Positions 10,629-25,986 of a stretch of DNA of 64,000 bases are shown piece by piece. Made by a program: the position numbers and the translations under genes. Within the stretch, counting starts at the first letter, position 1. Every line of letters starts with the position of its first letter. The stretch comes from Favolaschia claudopus. Lineage: Eukaryota > Basidiomycota > Agaricomycetes > Agaricales > Mycenaceae. The DNA lies in the NCBI GenBank assembly GCA_037176885.1, contig JAWWNJ010000049.1, forward strand, positions 1,240,001 to 1,304,000, read 5' to 3'. The notes under the pieces were generated by a model. It did no database searches. It worked only from the letters and a program-made list of their open reading frames with translations, and was not told the origin of the DNA.

Positions 10629-11411
10629 ATGTCGTCGCACAACGGGTGAGCCTCCATCCCTACTCAATTCCGTTCTCCTCCAGCCCGTTCTCACACACAA
10701 CTCGTTGGCAGAGACTACCCTCAAAGTGGATGGAACACCCCAACCCAAGGCCAACACCGAAACCGCCTCGGAACGGCGACCTACGTCCCTCAATACCTCA
10801 ACCACCCGAACGCGCAGCCGGTGGCAGACACACGACTCGGCGCCTCTTCCAGCCACCGAGCTGCCCCAACCACAAACACAAACCCCGACCCTTACAACGT
10901 CTTCTCCACGGGAAGCATGATCGAAGCCCTCGAAGCAGGGCCCTCCAGCCCCTCGCGAGGCAGCCCCGCCCGGCCGCCCAGCCACAGCCAGCGCAAAGCC
11001 ACCCACGGCCATGGCCGCACGCGCTCCGGCTCGGGATCCACTGGCAGCTATAGACACCCTGCCTCGCCTACTAGACAGCAAGCCGCCGCACGCGCAGCAC
11101 GCGTTCGTGCGGTGAGTCCGGATGAGATGTATCGCGCTCTGTATACGGAGGATGGGTGGGCTGGGAATGCGCAGTCGCATGAGACGCCGAGGGTGCAGCG
11201 GGCACCGTTGGGGGTTGCGAGGCAGCCGACGGTGAGTCGGCGTGTGGCTGCGCCTTCTCGTCCGGAGCAGTTGCAGGCTGCGTTGGGTCGGCGGGCGGTG
11301 CCGCAGGCGGGGACAAGGAGGGTTGGTGGGATGTATACGGGAGCAGGACAAGGACAGCGAGCGCAGGGAGGCGGTCGGGAGGCGTATGATTTTGGATATG
11401 GGCACAACTAG
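10629..11411 (+). CDS. Low-complexity basic protein, function unknown
   Basis: Two exons (10629-10645 and 10712-11411) give 238 residues starting MSSHNG. The protein is rich in Ser, Pro, Arg, Gly and Ala, with no recognised domain, signal peptide or membrane segment. An N-terminal part with many Asn, Gln and Thr is followed by a Ser/Pro/Arg-rich part and a Gly-rich end (GGREAYDFGYGHN). One short ordered stretch, SPDEMYRALYTEDGW, might be a binding motif. It is likely intrinsically disordered. The clear TATA box and clean intron support a real gene; I do not recognise the family. Confidence 0.65.
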
Positions 11412-12946
11412 ATTCGGGGGACGCAAGAGAAATTAATGCGCCGTTTGGAGGAGGAGAACGTGAAGTGCGATGGACATTGGAAGTTATCTGGTTGTAGGAG
11501 TTTAATATTGGTTTGTCAATCGAGCCAACGATTTGGAAGAACCCAGCGCCTTGCATTTCGCTCTTTGAAAGAAATAAGGTGTGTCTGACGCGAATCGTTG
11601 GATTTTGGATCAGGCCACGGCTTGAACCAGTTGAACCAGTCGCTCGAGTCGGCTTGAGACAAGTACCATTCACTATACCTGTTCTGCGAAGCTGACTTTG
11701 ACTCCGAAAATGAAGTCCTGGGCGACCCCGCGCGCTCTTGTGATATGTAAGTTGAACGACGCGCATCTCGGAATATTGAGAAGTTCGTTTCGAATTTGGG
11801 CTATAGCGGAGGACACTGCTAGCGAACATGGGGCCGCCAGTGTCACCGAGACAGTGCTCAGAAGCCCTTCACGAGGATCGCATTTATCGCAAGCAGAGAG
11901 ATGAACACCATGCCAAGATTATTGAGTTCCGACTCTCGAGGGATTTGGGCCCCGTTCAACGCTGTTGGATTCCTCGTATTCCGCTACCAAGGAGCGCACC
12001 ACCAGTCAGGAAGATTCTGGATATCAAGATAGTTCGCCTCAGAAGCCAGTCTCGCTATTTTTGCAGTGGAAGCGATAGGAGTTGAGTTCAACCAAGGATT
12101 TTTGGTCTCTTGACCTTCTCTCGGGTAGGGTTTGGGCCCTGGGGAGTGCACGGGCAATTGGAGTACTGTTGGAGCAGAACGAGGCGGGCGTCCGTGAAGA
12201 TGACGGACGTGCGATTGTGGTGGTATGAGAATAGGATGCCCAGCGGCTAAACTTTGACCAGCGCCATGACCTTCGAACCGCGCCTCCAAATAGCTCTTTC
12301 TGTTCTTTTTCCAGCCACCGAACCTCCCAAGTTGACAAAATCGGGACCGACGGATAGCCCTGCTTATCGTCATTCTTCTGCCTCCATCTTTCTCTCATGT
12401 CTCTCCCGACCATGTGTTCGCTGCATCAATCGGTCTTTGGTGGTTTTTGGAGCTCGGAACTGCCTTTGGTCGTCGGCTCTGTATCGTTAGAAGCCTGCCT
12501 GGAAGCCTGCGCAACGTTTCGTGCGCCGACTGTGCTCGCAATCGCCGCTTTCGCCCCAATCGGCTCGAGTTATCATGTTCCAGAAAGGCGGAAGGACTCG
12601 CAGAAACGATGCGACCCTCCCTTTTGAATATATATCCCTGGAGATGAACCGATAATTGAAAAGAGCTTGCGAGGCGCACGACACTTTCCCATGCCGACAT
12701 CAAAAATCGTGTTCTTCAACGCGTGTAACAATGTTCGCAGATGGGACGCGGTATCACAAGACGCGCTGAGACGCGGCGATCCCCTCATCTATGGTGACGC
12801 GCTCTCGAAACCCTTCGAAACCGTTGGTCCGTTCTGCGTAACCGCGTGCGGCCATATGCTTCCGATAGCTTCCAATTCACCGGCGAAGCATAGTGTCTGA
12901 TTGGTATTTAATGGTGCGTAAAAGTACGGAGTGCCTCCGACGCACT
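11412..12946. other. Gene-poor 1.5 kb interval
   Basis: Only short, overlapping frames on both strands occur here, without domain motifs or consistent splice structure. The right end should contain the promoter of the GH92 gene at 12947. I see no clear repeat. Confidence 0.35.
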
Positions 12947-15900
12947 ATGGCCCACCTTTTCCTCCTGTCCGCAGCAGGACTCCTGCTCTCTGTGAGCGCT
13001 CAGCCCGCTCCGTCTGTACAGGCAGACATCAGTGCTGCGATTAAGAATGCCGCCAACGCGACAACCCTGGACTATACCGCGTTTGTCAAGTGAGTATTAT
13101 CACCCATGTGAAGAGCACCGTTAACCCTTCGAATAGCCCCTTCATCGGAACTGGTACGCGCGCATTTCATTGTTTAGACATTCTGACTGACTTCCGTCTC
13201 CAGACAACTTTGGCGATGTCTGGTATGCATGTCAAGCTTTTGAGTCGACATACTATTAAGTAGGCCGTTTACAGTCCTGGGGCCTCTATTCCCTTTGGCA
13301 TGGTACGTGTCTGCGAACCACGAATCGCCTTCTCCCAACACCTTCCCAGGTCAAATTCTCGACCGACCTGACGGGCTACGCGCCTGCAGGATATATCACC
13401 GACCCCACCCAATTCATTCGCGGTCTGAGTCCCTTGCACGACAGCGGGACCGGGTCCTCCCTCGGTACCTACGGAAACTTTGAGATCATGCCCTTGCTAT
13501 GCCCCAATGGATTCGACACCTGCACCACCAGCCTCGCAAGGCGCCAACGGCTTCGCAAGCTTAACACTGACCGTACGTCTGTTAACATCTGCCTAATTTA
13601 GCTGTTTTCATCCCCTCCATACAGTTGCCTCCCCGGGATACTTCGCTCAGACATTGAACAACAACATTAAAATGGAGGCTACGGCCACACGACGTGCCGG
13701 TTTAGAGCGCTTCACATTCCCACAGGGCTCCAAGCCATATTTCGTCCTCGATCTAGCGAATGACCTTCCAAATTCCTTTGCTGGGGGTTCTATGGACATT
13801 GACGCCGAAAAAGGGCGGATCACCATCGGAGGAAGATGGGGCTCCAGGTCTGTTCCCGTTCCCGTTCCGTGACCGAAGGGCAGCCATCTAATTCGCGCCG
13901 AAAAGCTTTGGGCCTGGGAGATTCAGCTACCAAGCATTTGCCTGCTACGATTTGCTTGATGGCGGGAAGCAAAAGCTGAGTGAGTATGGTGTTTGGACTG
14001 CCGACAGGTGCGTTTGCGTTGTCTCAGACTTTCCTCTTGCTGAGATGAAAGTTGTAGCTTTGGACTCGATGCCAAGGGTCTCGGCCAAACGCATTTGAAT
14101 CTGACTCTCAACCTCATCGGAGGAGTGTATCAAAGTGGTGCACTATTTTCGTTCGACAATACTCCGGCGCAGGTGAACCTTCGTGTCGGCGTTTCTTTCG
14201 TATCCACCGATCAGGCCTGTGCGAATGCCGAGTCTGAAGTGGGCAGTTCATCGTTTGAGGATATTCACGAGGCGGCGAAAGCGCTTTGGAATGAGAAACT
14301 TTCGAAGATTGAGATCGATGTTCCCAACACCCCGGAGAATGTGACGGAGATGTTGTACAGCTCACTTTATCGCGCCGCCCTCACTCCGGTTCGCTCGCCA
14401 CTGTTGATCCCGGTTTCGATATCAACTAATTGTTTTTGCAGAATAATGCCACAGGTGAAACGCAAGGACTATTTGCAGACACTTCTTCCTTCTATTTCGA
14501 TTCCTTGTACTGCAGCTGGGACACTGTGCGTCATCTCTTCTTCTGCCGGCCAGTTTCGCTGACAATGCTTGATCACAGTTCCGCACATTCTATCCTCTCA
14601 TGTCCTTACATTCGCCGGTCGAATTCGCTCAGATTGTCGACAGCTATATTGATGGCTGGCGCAAGAACGGTTGGATGCCTGAGTGCCGTGCCAACAATCT
14701 GCCCGGATGGACACAAGGAGGATCCAGTGCTGACGTTATTGTTGGTCACTTTGCAACTCACTACCACAACGAAGCTGCGGCTTTGGGGATCGATCTTCAA
14801 GAGCTCTACTCCGCTGCCTGGACGGATGCCGAAGTCAATCCCCCGGAGTGGAACATCCAGGGTCGGCAGTCGAATGTTTACAAGTAGGCTCGCAAATTTA
14901 TTTTCTCGACCGAGATTGATTTATCTTGGTTCTAGTCAGTTTGGTTATGTGCCCTTCGCCGTCTTGGATGTGTCGAGCACTGGGAGACAAACTCGTGAAG
15001 GAAGCCGGACTCTCGAGGTGCGTGTATCGGGTCTAATGTTGTGCCTCGTCCCCTCATTTCTGCCGTAGTACGCTTTCGAAGACTTTGCCATTCGCCAGAT
15101 TGCGCAGCTACTGGGTAAGACCGATGATGTTGAGCTCTTCACCAACCGTTCCTTGGTACGCCGCGACTTGTGGCCTCATTTTCGCACCTCATTGATTATC
15201 ACAGAACTATCGCAATGTTTGGTAACTCTATGAGCTCCGCCTGTGTATTGAGGTTTAATACTCCGACAGGGATCCAAGTGTTGTCTCCGATGACTTCCAC
15301 GGTACGAGTAGACCATTGCTGTCATTTCTGCCTCCTAACCTGTGCGTGCAGGCTTTTCGCAGAAGCGATATTCAAACGGCAAATTCAACTTCACCGACCC
15401 CAAGCATTGCTCGCCTGTCGATACCAAAACCACTGAATGTTCGCTGCAGGGCGACAACACCAACGGAGTAAGGAGATAATGGTCTGCTAGTCCTGAGACA
15501 CTACTCAACCATTTATTTCAGTTCTACGAATCGTCGTCTTGGGAATACAGCTGGTACGCCGTTTCTTCATTTCGGAATGTTGTGCTGATTCAACTGTTAA
15601 TTGATAGGTTCGCTCCCCACGACACGGCTCACCTCATTGAACTCATGGGAGGGAATGCAAGTGATATCCTGCTAGCCGCAAGCTCACCCTGACTCTTCAC
15701 TGCACACAGGACACGTTCATCAAACGTCTTGACCACTTCTTCTCTGCTGGCTTCTACCAAGCTGGGAACGAGCCTTCTTTCCAAGTTAGCGTCTTGTCCA
15801 AACCGCGTTTGTTCATTGCGGTCTAATTGCATCGCTAGACCCCGGTCGGTTACCACTACGCCAATCGTCCTGCCCAGAGTGTGGACCGCGTTCGCCGTGT

Positions 15901-16435
15901 CGTTTTCGAGAACTTCGACATAAGTGATTAGTCATTTGTGTTCACGGTCAGTCCTCTGATTCCCCGCAGCTGCCGCTGGACTACCAGGAAATGACGATCA
16001 AGCTGCCATGGCGTCTCTTCTCTCTTTCCATCTTTTGGGTCTCTATCCTGGTTCGCTTCTTTCCTCTCTTTCCATCTCCATCCACTGACATCTTGTATAG
16101 TCCCTTCAACGACGCAATACCTCGTCCTCTCCCCCTTCACACCCAAGTACACCATTCACAATTCCTACCTCGGCACTTCAACGACCGTCACCACCGTCGG
16201 TTTCGATGGAAAGTCCGTCCAGAAAGTCATCCCTGCGGGCACCAAAGCATACGTCGCGAATGTGACTGTGAACGGTGTCCCCACGGCGTCGCGGTGCCAC
16301 TTTGATTTCTTCGATGTGTTCAGGCTCGGCGGAAATGTTACCATCACATTGACGTCGGACAAGACAGAGGCGAACGACTGTTTGGGTGCGCTCCCGGAGA
16401 GTTTGTCGACCGGTGGCTTCGCTAGCGCGAGATAA
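12947..16435 (+). CDS. Secreted GH92-family alpha-mannosidase, 21 exons
   Basis: Twenty-one exons rebuild 821 residues: 12947-13089, 13137-13153, 13204-13222, 13275-13302, 13350-13572, 13625-13847, 13906-14007, 14058-14388, 14442-14525, 14579-14883, 14936-15017, 15069-15155, 15205-15221, 15270-15301, 15352-15467, 15522-15553, 15608-15656, 15710-15784, 15839-15923, 15970-16050, 16101-16435. A signal peptide (residues 1-18, ending in VSA) is followed by the GH92 opening NPFIGTDN and PGASIPFGM. Later come SWDTFRTFYPL, GYHYANRP and GLPGNDDQAAMAS, all typical of the family, which releases mannose from alpha-1,2/1,3 mannans or N-glycans in a calcium-dependent way. It is probably extracellular. Intron 17 (15657-15709) is a GC-AG intron with donor GCAAGT. 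Confidence 0.94.
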
Positions 16436-17203
16436 CTTGACGAGGAATTACATACGTCTGTGGCAGGTAGTTTGGGTGTGTAACTAAAATGACATAAAAT
16501 TCAGTCATACATTGAACTCGGGATGTTGTGGATCGAGTTTGGTCGTCAGCTTTCGCGTTGCGGGCTAGCTGTGACTGCCTTGCGACGGAGACATATTAAA
16601 TAATTCGAAGTTGGGAGATTTCAAAGCAAAAGAGAATCTACTCAGACGAGAGTTAAACGTCTACCAGACAGTTTGTCGACTGGTGGCTTTGCTAGAGCAC
16701 GTCGAAGGCCTAGAGGCGGACATGATCTGTTTTGCAGGCAAGATGGAAGGTTCGCATGGGGAGCTTCATGGGTCAATGCGAGGGAAGGGCCCAAAGACCG
16801 TCAGTTCCATCGACTCTCGCGCAACCCACGCGAGATCTTGGATTGTTCTGAACTTTTCATGCAGGTCTGTCGTTGGTACGTGCTTGATTAGCTTGACTCT
16901 TTGTGGACTTGGTATTGTACTGTTCCGCCTGCAGCTTTATTTCTCCACAACCTTGCACCAAATCTTCTGGCTCAACTGGATTTGGAGCAGTAGATAGCTT
17001 GTAAACACTGAGGAGAAGGTCAAAGGAGGTGAACGGCCACCTTGGCGATGTCCAAGCGCGGTATTTCGCGGGTGAGTCGGCCGGTTTCGGCGGGGTGATG
17101 AGACCGCTGGTCGCAACGTGATCGCGCCAATCAGAGCTGTGCCGCCAAATTTAGCAGACCCATTCTTCTTTCCCACCACACCCTCCGTTTTACGGTGCCC
17201 AAC
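16436..17203. other. Intergenic 0.77 kb
   Basis: The interval lies between the GH92 gene and the GPI-protein gene and should contain the promoter of the latter. No TATA box of good quality and no repeat stand out. Confidence 0.35.
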
Positions 17204-18877
17204 ATGCCTAGCCTCTTCCTCGTCACTCTTTTAGCTCTATTCACCGCACCTACCGCTCTTGCTAGCAGCTCATGTATCGCCTTCGACGCCAACTGGAATC
17301 TCTTAGCCTTTGGCTTCAATGGCAAGGATTATAACGCTGGCGGCTCCGACCAATGGGCCTCAGGTATGGCTCCACGGCAAATCGAGGTCTCCCTTCGTCT
17401 CACATAGTCCCTACCAGGCAAACCCACCGATATAACTGCCTCAGGGAGACCGTAAGTCCATCCGTCACCCTTTCCTCAAGCTAGTATTCAAGTTTGCTTG
17501 CCTTTCTGCAAAGACCATTTGACGGCAAAAACACCAAATGCTACCTCTCTCAGTTCTTCAACGCTGTTTACGTTCTCGGCGCAGACTCGTCCAAAGCCGG
17601 TGACATCTACATCTACAACGCAGGGCAGAAAAGCTGGTCCACTCAGTCAGTCACCACCGGCGGCTTCGACCCAACATCATTCGAGGCCATCCTCGATCAC
17701 GATACCAATGTCTTTTGTGAGTGGAATCATGTTTTGTGTGAAGAGTACGACCTCTGGCTTTGCCAAGTGTAAACGTCTGGAGGGGGGGCTTGGCATCGCC
17801 CATCCCACCCACCATGAATTTTCCACCTGCTGACTGCGGTGGATAATTTTGCTTTCATACCATTTCCCACTCCAAATAGTCACAGGGTTGCTCATTCGTC
17901 GTCGATGTAGATGCCCTCTCGAAAGGCGAACTGTGGTCTCTCGACATGAAAGAGCTTGCTGCTGCCCAGTCCGGGGCCGTTTCATGGGTGGATGGCGGCA
18001 AAGCCGAAATCAACACCGACAACTACGACCCCGTCATGGGCATTGCGCAAAACCACATTTTCTTCTTTGGCGTTCCCGGTGTCAAACCAGGCAATGCCCC
18101 CATCTTCGTAATTCACTGTAAGTCTTGGCAGCCCTCCTTCCTCGTCGACACCATCCTCCCTTCATGAGCTACACCTGCTCACCACTGCCATTCCTTGTAG
18201 TTGCATTCTGGCAGGCGGGTGCTCAGGATTTCGCTTCCGACTTCCCGGACAGCCCCGGTAAAGCCACCTCTTTCTTCCTCGACTCCGGCGTAAGTTTATC
18301 TAGCCTGAATCTGGTGGAAATATATCACAAGAATTTTCTAGGTCCAGCAACAGATCGCCTTCATCCCTGATGATGGCTCGCACACCTACATTGTCAACGT
18401 TGAGGTGCCATCTCTTGATTCTTCTACCCATTACTTTCTCGCTCACATCAGCCGCAGACCAACACGACGCAAACTGTCGCTGGACCCTCGACCGTCGATG
18501 CCGGCGCATCCTACTTCGGTTCCACGACCTCGCTCGTCCAACTCGCCTCGAACGGAGCCCTCACATTCCTCCCCTACAGTGCTTCCGACAAAACCGCAAA
18601 CTCGAACGCCAAGTGGGCCCCCATCGCCGCATTGAACTCCGTCACCGGTTCCAACCCTGGTGGCGCTAACAACGGCAACTCCCCCAGCGGCGGATCTTCC
18701 GGCAGCGCTGGTGCGTCCAAGACTGCTGGTGGTGCTAGCGGTGGCGGTTCTCCCGCTACTGGATCACCCTCGGGCTCGGCTCCTGCACCGTCGGGCAGCA
18801 GCGGCGCGTCGAGGACTGTTGTTTGGGGTTCGAGTACAGTGCTTGGTCTTGTAGCTGCTGCTTTCGCGTTGCTATAG
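17204..18877 (+). CDS. GPI-anchored secreted surface protein
   Basis: Seven exons (17204-17363, 17418-17451, 17514-17716, 17911-18117, 18201-18289, 18342-18404, 18458-18877) give 391 residues. A signal peptide (MPSLFLVTLLALFTAPTALA) precedes a folded region of about 280 residues with repeated aromatic-rich strands (NVFYALSKGELWSLDM, NHIFFFGVPG), possibly a beta-propeller-like fold. A Ser/Gly/Pro-rich linker and a hydrophobic C-terminal tail (STVLGLVAAAFALL) mark a GPI-anchor signal. The third intron (17717-17910) is unusually long at 194 bp; it was placed because it joins NVF to YALSKGELW in a conserved-looking phrase. The function is unknown; cell-wall localisation is inferred. Confidence 0.8.
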
Positions 18878-19198
18878 GGATGATTCTTGGATTTTGTGTG
18901 GATGGATGATTGGTTGTAAGTAGTTGGACATACCTACAAACAGCATGGACCTTGCCTATATACACCGCTATCGATACCTCTATATTATACATTGATCGAA
19001 CTCGATTATGGCGAATGAATAATTCAACGGTGTTGAGAGGAACGGAAAGGCAGGGCAGATCGAGAATCTGCTCAACGTTCTGGCGTGGTTGTTGGGAAGT
19101 TATAATACGATGTCCATCCGACTCTACTACATTCAAGTACACTACTATACACCGACACGCATACAAAAACATAATTATCCTAATTAATGGTGACGAAT
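18878..19198. other. Intergenic between convergent genes
   Basis: These 321 bp between two stop codons are AT-rich 3' flank. No feature is seen. Confidence 0.4.
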
Positions 19199-20734
19199 CT
19201 AAACCGCGCCGTCCGTTACCGGGAGTATCCCTTCACCTTCGCCCTCTCTATACGGATCATACGCCGAACACCCCACAACGGCCAACCACTCCCCCCGCTG
19301 CTTCTCCTTATGACACAAAACGCTATTCTTCGACCCCGCGCATTTACCGCCGGCACATCCACCGCCGGGAGACATCGTATTGGCATTGAAACCAAACGGC
19401 ATGCTTGCGGGGTCGAGGACGCAGGTGTTACGGGAGTTACTGGATAAGGAGGGGAGACAGAGGCCGAGACGCGGGAGTGTGGAGGGGGAGGAGGCGAAAT
19501 TGTATATCCGACTGCGTTGGGCGGGGGACAGGGATGGTGCGAGGAAGGAGAGGGTGTAGAGTTGTAGCTCGGTGGGGAGGGCGTGGAAGGGGAAGGTACC
19601 TTCTACCGGTGGTCGATTAGATGCGGGGATGTCGGGCTCGGGCGCGAGGATATTGGGTGAGGGTATTTCGGAGCAAGAACAATCGGTGCATCGTGTGCTC
19701 GTACTGGGGGCGGGCGCATTCGCGTGTTTGGAGCTGCAGAGAAGGAGGGGACGTGCATATCGGAATAGCCGGATGGCCTCCTTCTCCGTCTCGCGCTTGA
19801 GATGAGAATTCCGGAATAAGACGCGTCTTATCTGTGTCTCGCTGGCCTTCCACGCGTCCGGGCTCGCTGGCCCACCCGTCTCCTCATCTCCGTCTTCCTC
19901 CGAGGTATTATCGCTGCTCACGGGCCCGACTAGATGGTTGGCGTGTAATTCCACCGTCAGCAGCGAGAAGTTGTGTCGCTCGATGGCGCGGATGATGGAT
20001 TTGACGGCGCGGAAGCCAAGAGAGTTGCCGTTGCATTTGAGCGTCTGCAGGCGGCAGCGGGGGGAGGATATGTACGCGACGAGGGGGGAGCCAGATTGGG
20101 GTGTCAGTCCTATCGCTGAGAGGTGGAGTTCGCGGAGGTGTGGGGTTTCGAGTATGGGAAGGAATGTCTCCGCGAAGGGGTCGGAGAGATTTCGGTTGGT
20201 GGTGAGAGAGAGGACTTCCAGGTGGGACGCGTTAAGGGCACGGATGAATGTGATGAAGACTTCTGGGTCTTCGCTGAAATTGTTCTGTGGAGCGAAATAA
20301 GTAAAGAGAATGTAGGAATACGAACGGTAGCACAACAACGTACATCTTGCAAGAAGAGTTCCTTCAATACGGTGTTTCCCTGTAAGTAGTCTGATATCGC
20401 CAAGAGACCTCGGTTCCCAATGGAATTGGAGTTCAAACTGATTTCTGTTATTTGATACTTGCGGCCAATGGCAGAACCAAGAAACTTGAACAAGACGATG
20501 CAGCCGTTGTCGGATAGCTCGTTATGACCCAGGATGAGCTTCGTTACTATTCGGCGCGACGAGATCATAGAGATTATTTCCTGGGCGCCTGGATATCGTT
20601 AAGAATAGCGGGAATGACACGGATTGGAATGAGCAATACGTACCTGCTACGGAGGTGAGGCCGGCATCCATTCTGTCGATATAAGCTCGACTAGAGAGCG
20701 GGACGCTCGCGGGGAAGGGCTTGGTGACGCCCAT
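19199..20734 (-). CDS. Leucine-rich-repeat (RNI-like) protein
   Basis: Exons 20644-20734, 20344-20588 and 19199-20284 give 473 residues. Repeats of the ribonuclease-inhibitor type are visible in the first half: KLILGHNELSDNG, EISLNSNSIGNRGLLAI, VLSLTTNRNLSD, LRELHLSAIGL, LQTLKCNGNSLGFRAV, LTVELHANHL. The second half has an acidic patch (EEDGDEE), a Cys-rich stretch (CTDCSCSEI) and a possible F-box-like word (HALPTELQLYTLSFL). Such proteins act as scaffolds or ubiquitin-ligase adaptors; the role here is unknown. The start is uncertain: another Met at 20862 lies in a different frame and could belong to an upstream exon. The gene is divergent from POLD4, with 189 bp between the ATGs. Confidence 0.78.
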
Positions 20735-20923
20735 GGCGAAGACGAGCTAAGTCCTTGTTGTGCGCGACGACGAGAGTGGAGGTGAAGAGCAAGCTTATTC
20801 GCGGCGGCCTTATTAGCAGCCGCCGGCCGGCCGAGGAACGAAAAGGTCTCGGCATCTGCCATTCCTCTTTACCTTAAACCTCATTACTCCTTTTTATCCG
20901 TTCACCTTCAAATTGCTTCAATC

Positions 20924-21695
20924 ATGCCCAAAACACCAAAGAACAATGCTTCGCTCAAGCAGTCGACTCTCTCTTTCTCCGCCTCCAAACGCACTGCGTC
21001 CGGCACTCAGAAAGTCCCTCAACGCGGTCCTTCCATTTCGCGTCGCACAATCGACGTAGACCGCGATGAAATCGTGGTGGACGATGTTGAGCTCTCGTCC
21101 GACGACGAGGACGAGATTGAGTTTGTTGACTCCGACCGCGAGGAGCCTCCAGAGAAAAAGCCTGGGACAGTGGAATCGAAAACTACGCTCATCAAAGCTG
21201 TTCGTCCTCGAGCGGAGGTCCCTGCTCGCGCGCCTCTCGACCAGCTGAATCAGAAGGACAACCGGTGGTCGAATCTGTTTTCCGATGCCGATTCTAAACG
21301 AGGAAAGGTCGTCAAACCAAGTAAGTCTCTCTTTGCCCGCTGTGCCTGCCAGAGTATTCAACCATGTTGCAGTTCATGGCGAAAATCAGGACAAGTTCCA
21401 CAATGCGCTTCGTTTGTTTGACCTGTCTGTCTCTTTTGTCTTGACCCGTTTCTTTGCCTAATTTATCGCCATTCAGGTCTTACGAATATGGACCCTGCGT
21501 CGGGGTGACACGCCTCCAGCGCTGGGAACGAGCAGCGAAAATGGGTCTCAATCCGCCCCTCGAGGTACTTCCTCTTTCACCTTTTTCATCGCAAGAAATC
21601 GTCAAACAAAATTTCAGATTCATGACATCCTCACTTCTGCGCCCGGTCAAAAGGAAATATCGTACTCCATGTCTGTGTTCCACGATCAAGTTTGA
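20924..21695 (+). CDS. POLD4: DNA polymerase delta subunit 4
   Basis: Exons 20924-21320, 21373-21424, 21477-21564 and 21618-21695 give 204 residues. The C-terminal signature FDLSYEYGPCVGVTRLQRW followed by RAAKMGLNPP is the conserved core of POLD4/Cdm1, the smallest subunit of replicative DNA polymerase delta. The N-terminus is basic with an apparent PCNA-binding-like motif (KQSTLSFSAS), then an acidic linker (SSDDEDEIEF). The protein acts in the nucleus in lagging-strand synthesis and repair. The start is the first Met and precedes the PIP-like motif, as expected. Confidence 0.9.
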
Positions 21696-22172
21696 AACTA
21701 TGGTTTTGTCGTTGCTTTGAAACTTTGGAATTCTTTTGCTGCCGTTGGTGAGTATAATACTTCCTCCTTTCCGCGTCTTTATCGACTCACACTGTTCTCA
21801 GCTCGTTCTCTTCTTCTTTGTATGAATACTGCTCTCCCCCTCCCAGTGCTCGCGCGTAACCCCCATCCCTACCCTTCCGTCACGACTGATTACTTTACCA
21901 CCAAGTAGATTACCCTGTATGATGAAACCCAATGCAATCAAATCTGTATCCGAATCACTCGCGCGTCGTCATAACGCGTAACGCGTCTTCATTTCTTCCC
22001 TCTTCTTTCTCAGCAGAGCTGGGGCGTCCCGTGAGCCCACCAACCTTCCTCATTTGGAAATGCCGCGCACACACGCACCCACAGTACGCGCTAGTATAAG
22101 TACGATGCAGTCGTCCTGCCCGAGAACACGGAGAAAATCCCCGTTCTTGCTTCTGTTTCTTCTGCACTGACG
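21696..22172. other. Intergenic 0.48 kb
   Basis: The interval holds the 3' flank of POLD4 and the promoter of the flavoprotein gene. A short direct repeat ataacgcgtaacgcg lies near 21970. Nothing else is evident. Confidence 0.35.
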
Positions 22173-25038
<2,866 letters not shown>

Positions 25039-25257
25039 AAGTAATATCTCGAGCTGCTATGATCTGGGAATAAATCACATACCGTCCTTTGGTGTTTCTA
25101 CCTCAACAAGCACAACGCAGTTCAACTCAGTGCCCATATTACCTCTGCAGATCAGATCGCATAGTCCCTTGCTCGTACAGCCGATGGCCCGATATGTCCT
25201 CGCAGCAACATGCACTATTAGATCGAAATGTTTTCTTTTAGGTATTCGACGCGCTGT

Positions 25258-25986
25258 CTATTTTGTTTTGTCGGCATGGCTAGCTGCAAGCGCCTTGCCG
25301 ACGATGCTATGGAGGCGCAGGGCCATGTCCACAGTCATGAGCAGTGGCAGAAGGCAGAACGGCACGTAACTAGAGAGTAACATGGCGCGCTGTTCAAAGG
25401 TCAGTGTAGCTATTCCGCTTGCAAGAGCGGCCGGTGAGGGTCCGGGAATTGCGAGGAGGGTCCAAAGGCATGGCCAGACCGTTGTTGTTGTAGAAGCGCC
25501 GTACACCAGCATAAGAACGTAGATTTTTTTGGAATCTGAAAAACGGGATTACAACTTGACGGAGAGGGTGAAATGCACAGCGAACCATTCAAGAGTCCAC
25601 GAGCAGCAATGAAGAATGTAGGGAACTGGAAGAATCTGGTAGGCTGTTGTGAGGTTTCCGACGCGACAGCGATCGACGCACGTACACTTCAAGAAAGAGG
25701 AAGCTCTTGAACCAGATGAGAGGATCGTTGTCCCGGCCAAACATGACGTTCAAGAAGGGGTCATTGGACATTTCCAGGTACCAATTGGCAAAGTCTCTCA
25801 GAAAGGAAGGAACGAGGGCGGGAGGATAGAGGGCCTGGAAATCGATGCATAAGGACGCGATAATGTGCGACTGTTCCAAGATTTTTATTAAAGCTTTGGT
25901 AGATTGGATATGGGAGACAGGCGCACCACAAAGAAGCCAAAGTAGACTAGATCTAGAGGGCGAGAGATGAGTGGTCTGGGAGCCAT
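25258..25986 (-). CDS. EXPERA-domain membrane protein (TMEM97/sigma-2 receptor-like)
   Basis: Exons 25927-25986, 25686-25870, 25586-25635 and 25258-25535 give 190 residues with four hydrophobic segments. The start MAPRPLISRPLDLVYFGFF, the DFQALYPP phrase, the NDPFL phrase and WFKSFLFLEVFFQFP match the EXPERA family, which includes sterol isomerase EBP, TM6SF2 and TMEM97. TMEM97-like proteins act in ER sterol and lipid handling. A second conserved block reads IYVLMLVYGASTTTTVWP. The length is close to TMEM97 (about 176). The exact role in fungi is not known. Confidence 0.87.

Noticed and set aside
10593..11426. Minus-strand frame of 277 codons opposite the low-complexity gene
   Set aside because: The composition is Arg/Pro/Ser noise from the biased sense strand; the sense gene has a TATA box and a clean intron.
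11984..12413. Overlapping minus-strand frames of 124-129 codons
   Set aside because: Both are motif-free, mutually overlapping and without splice or promoter support.
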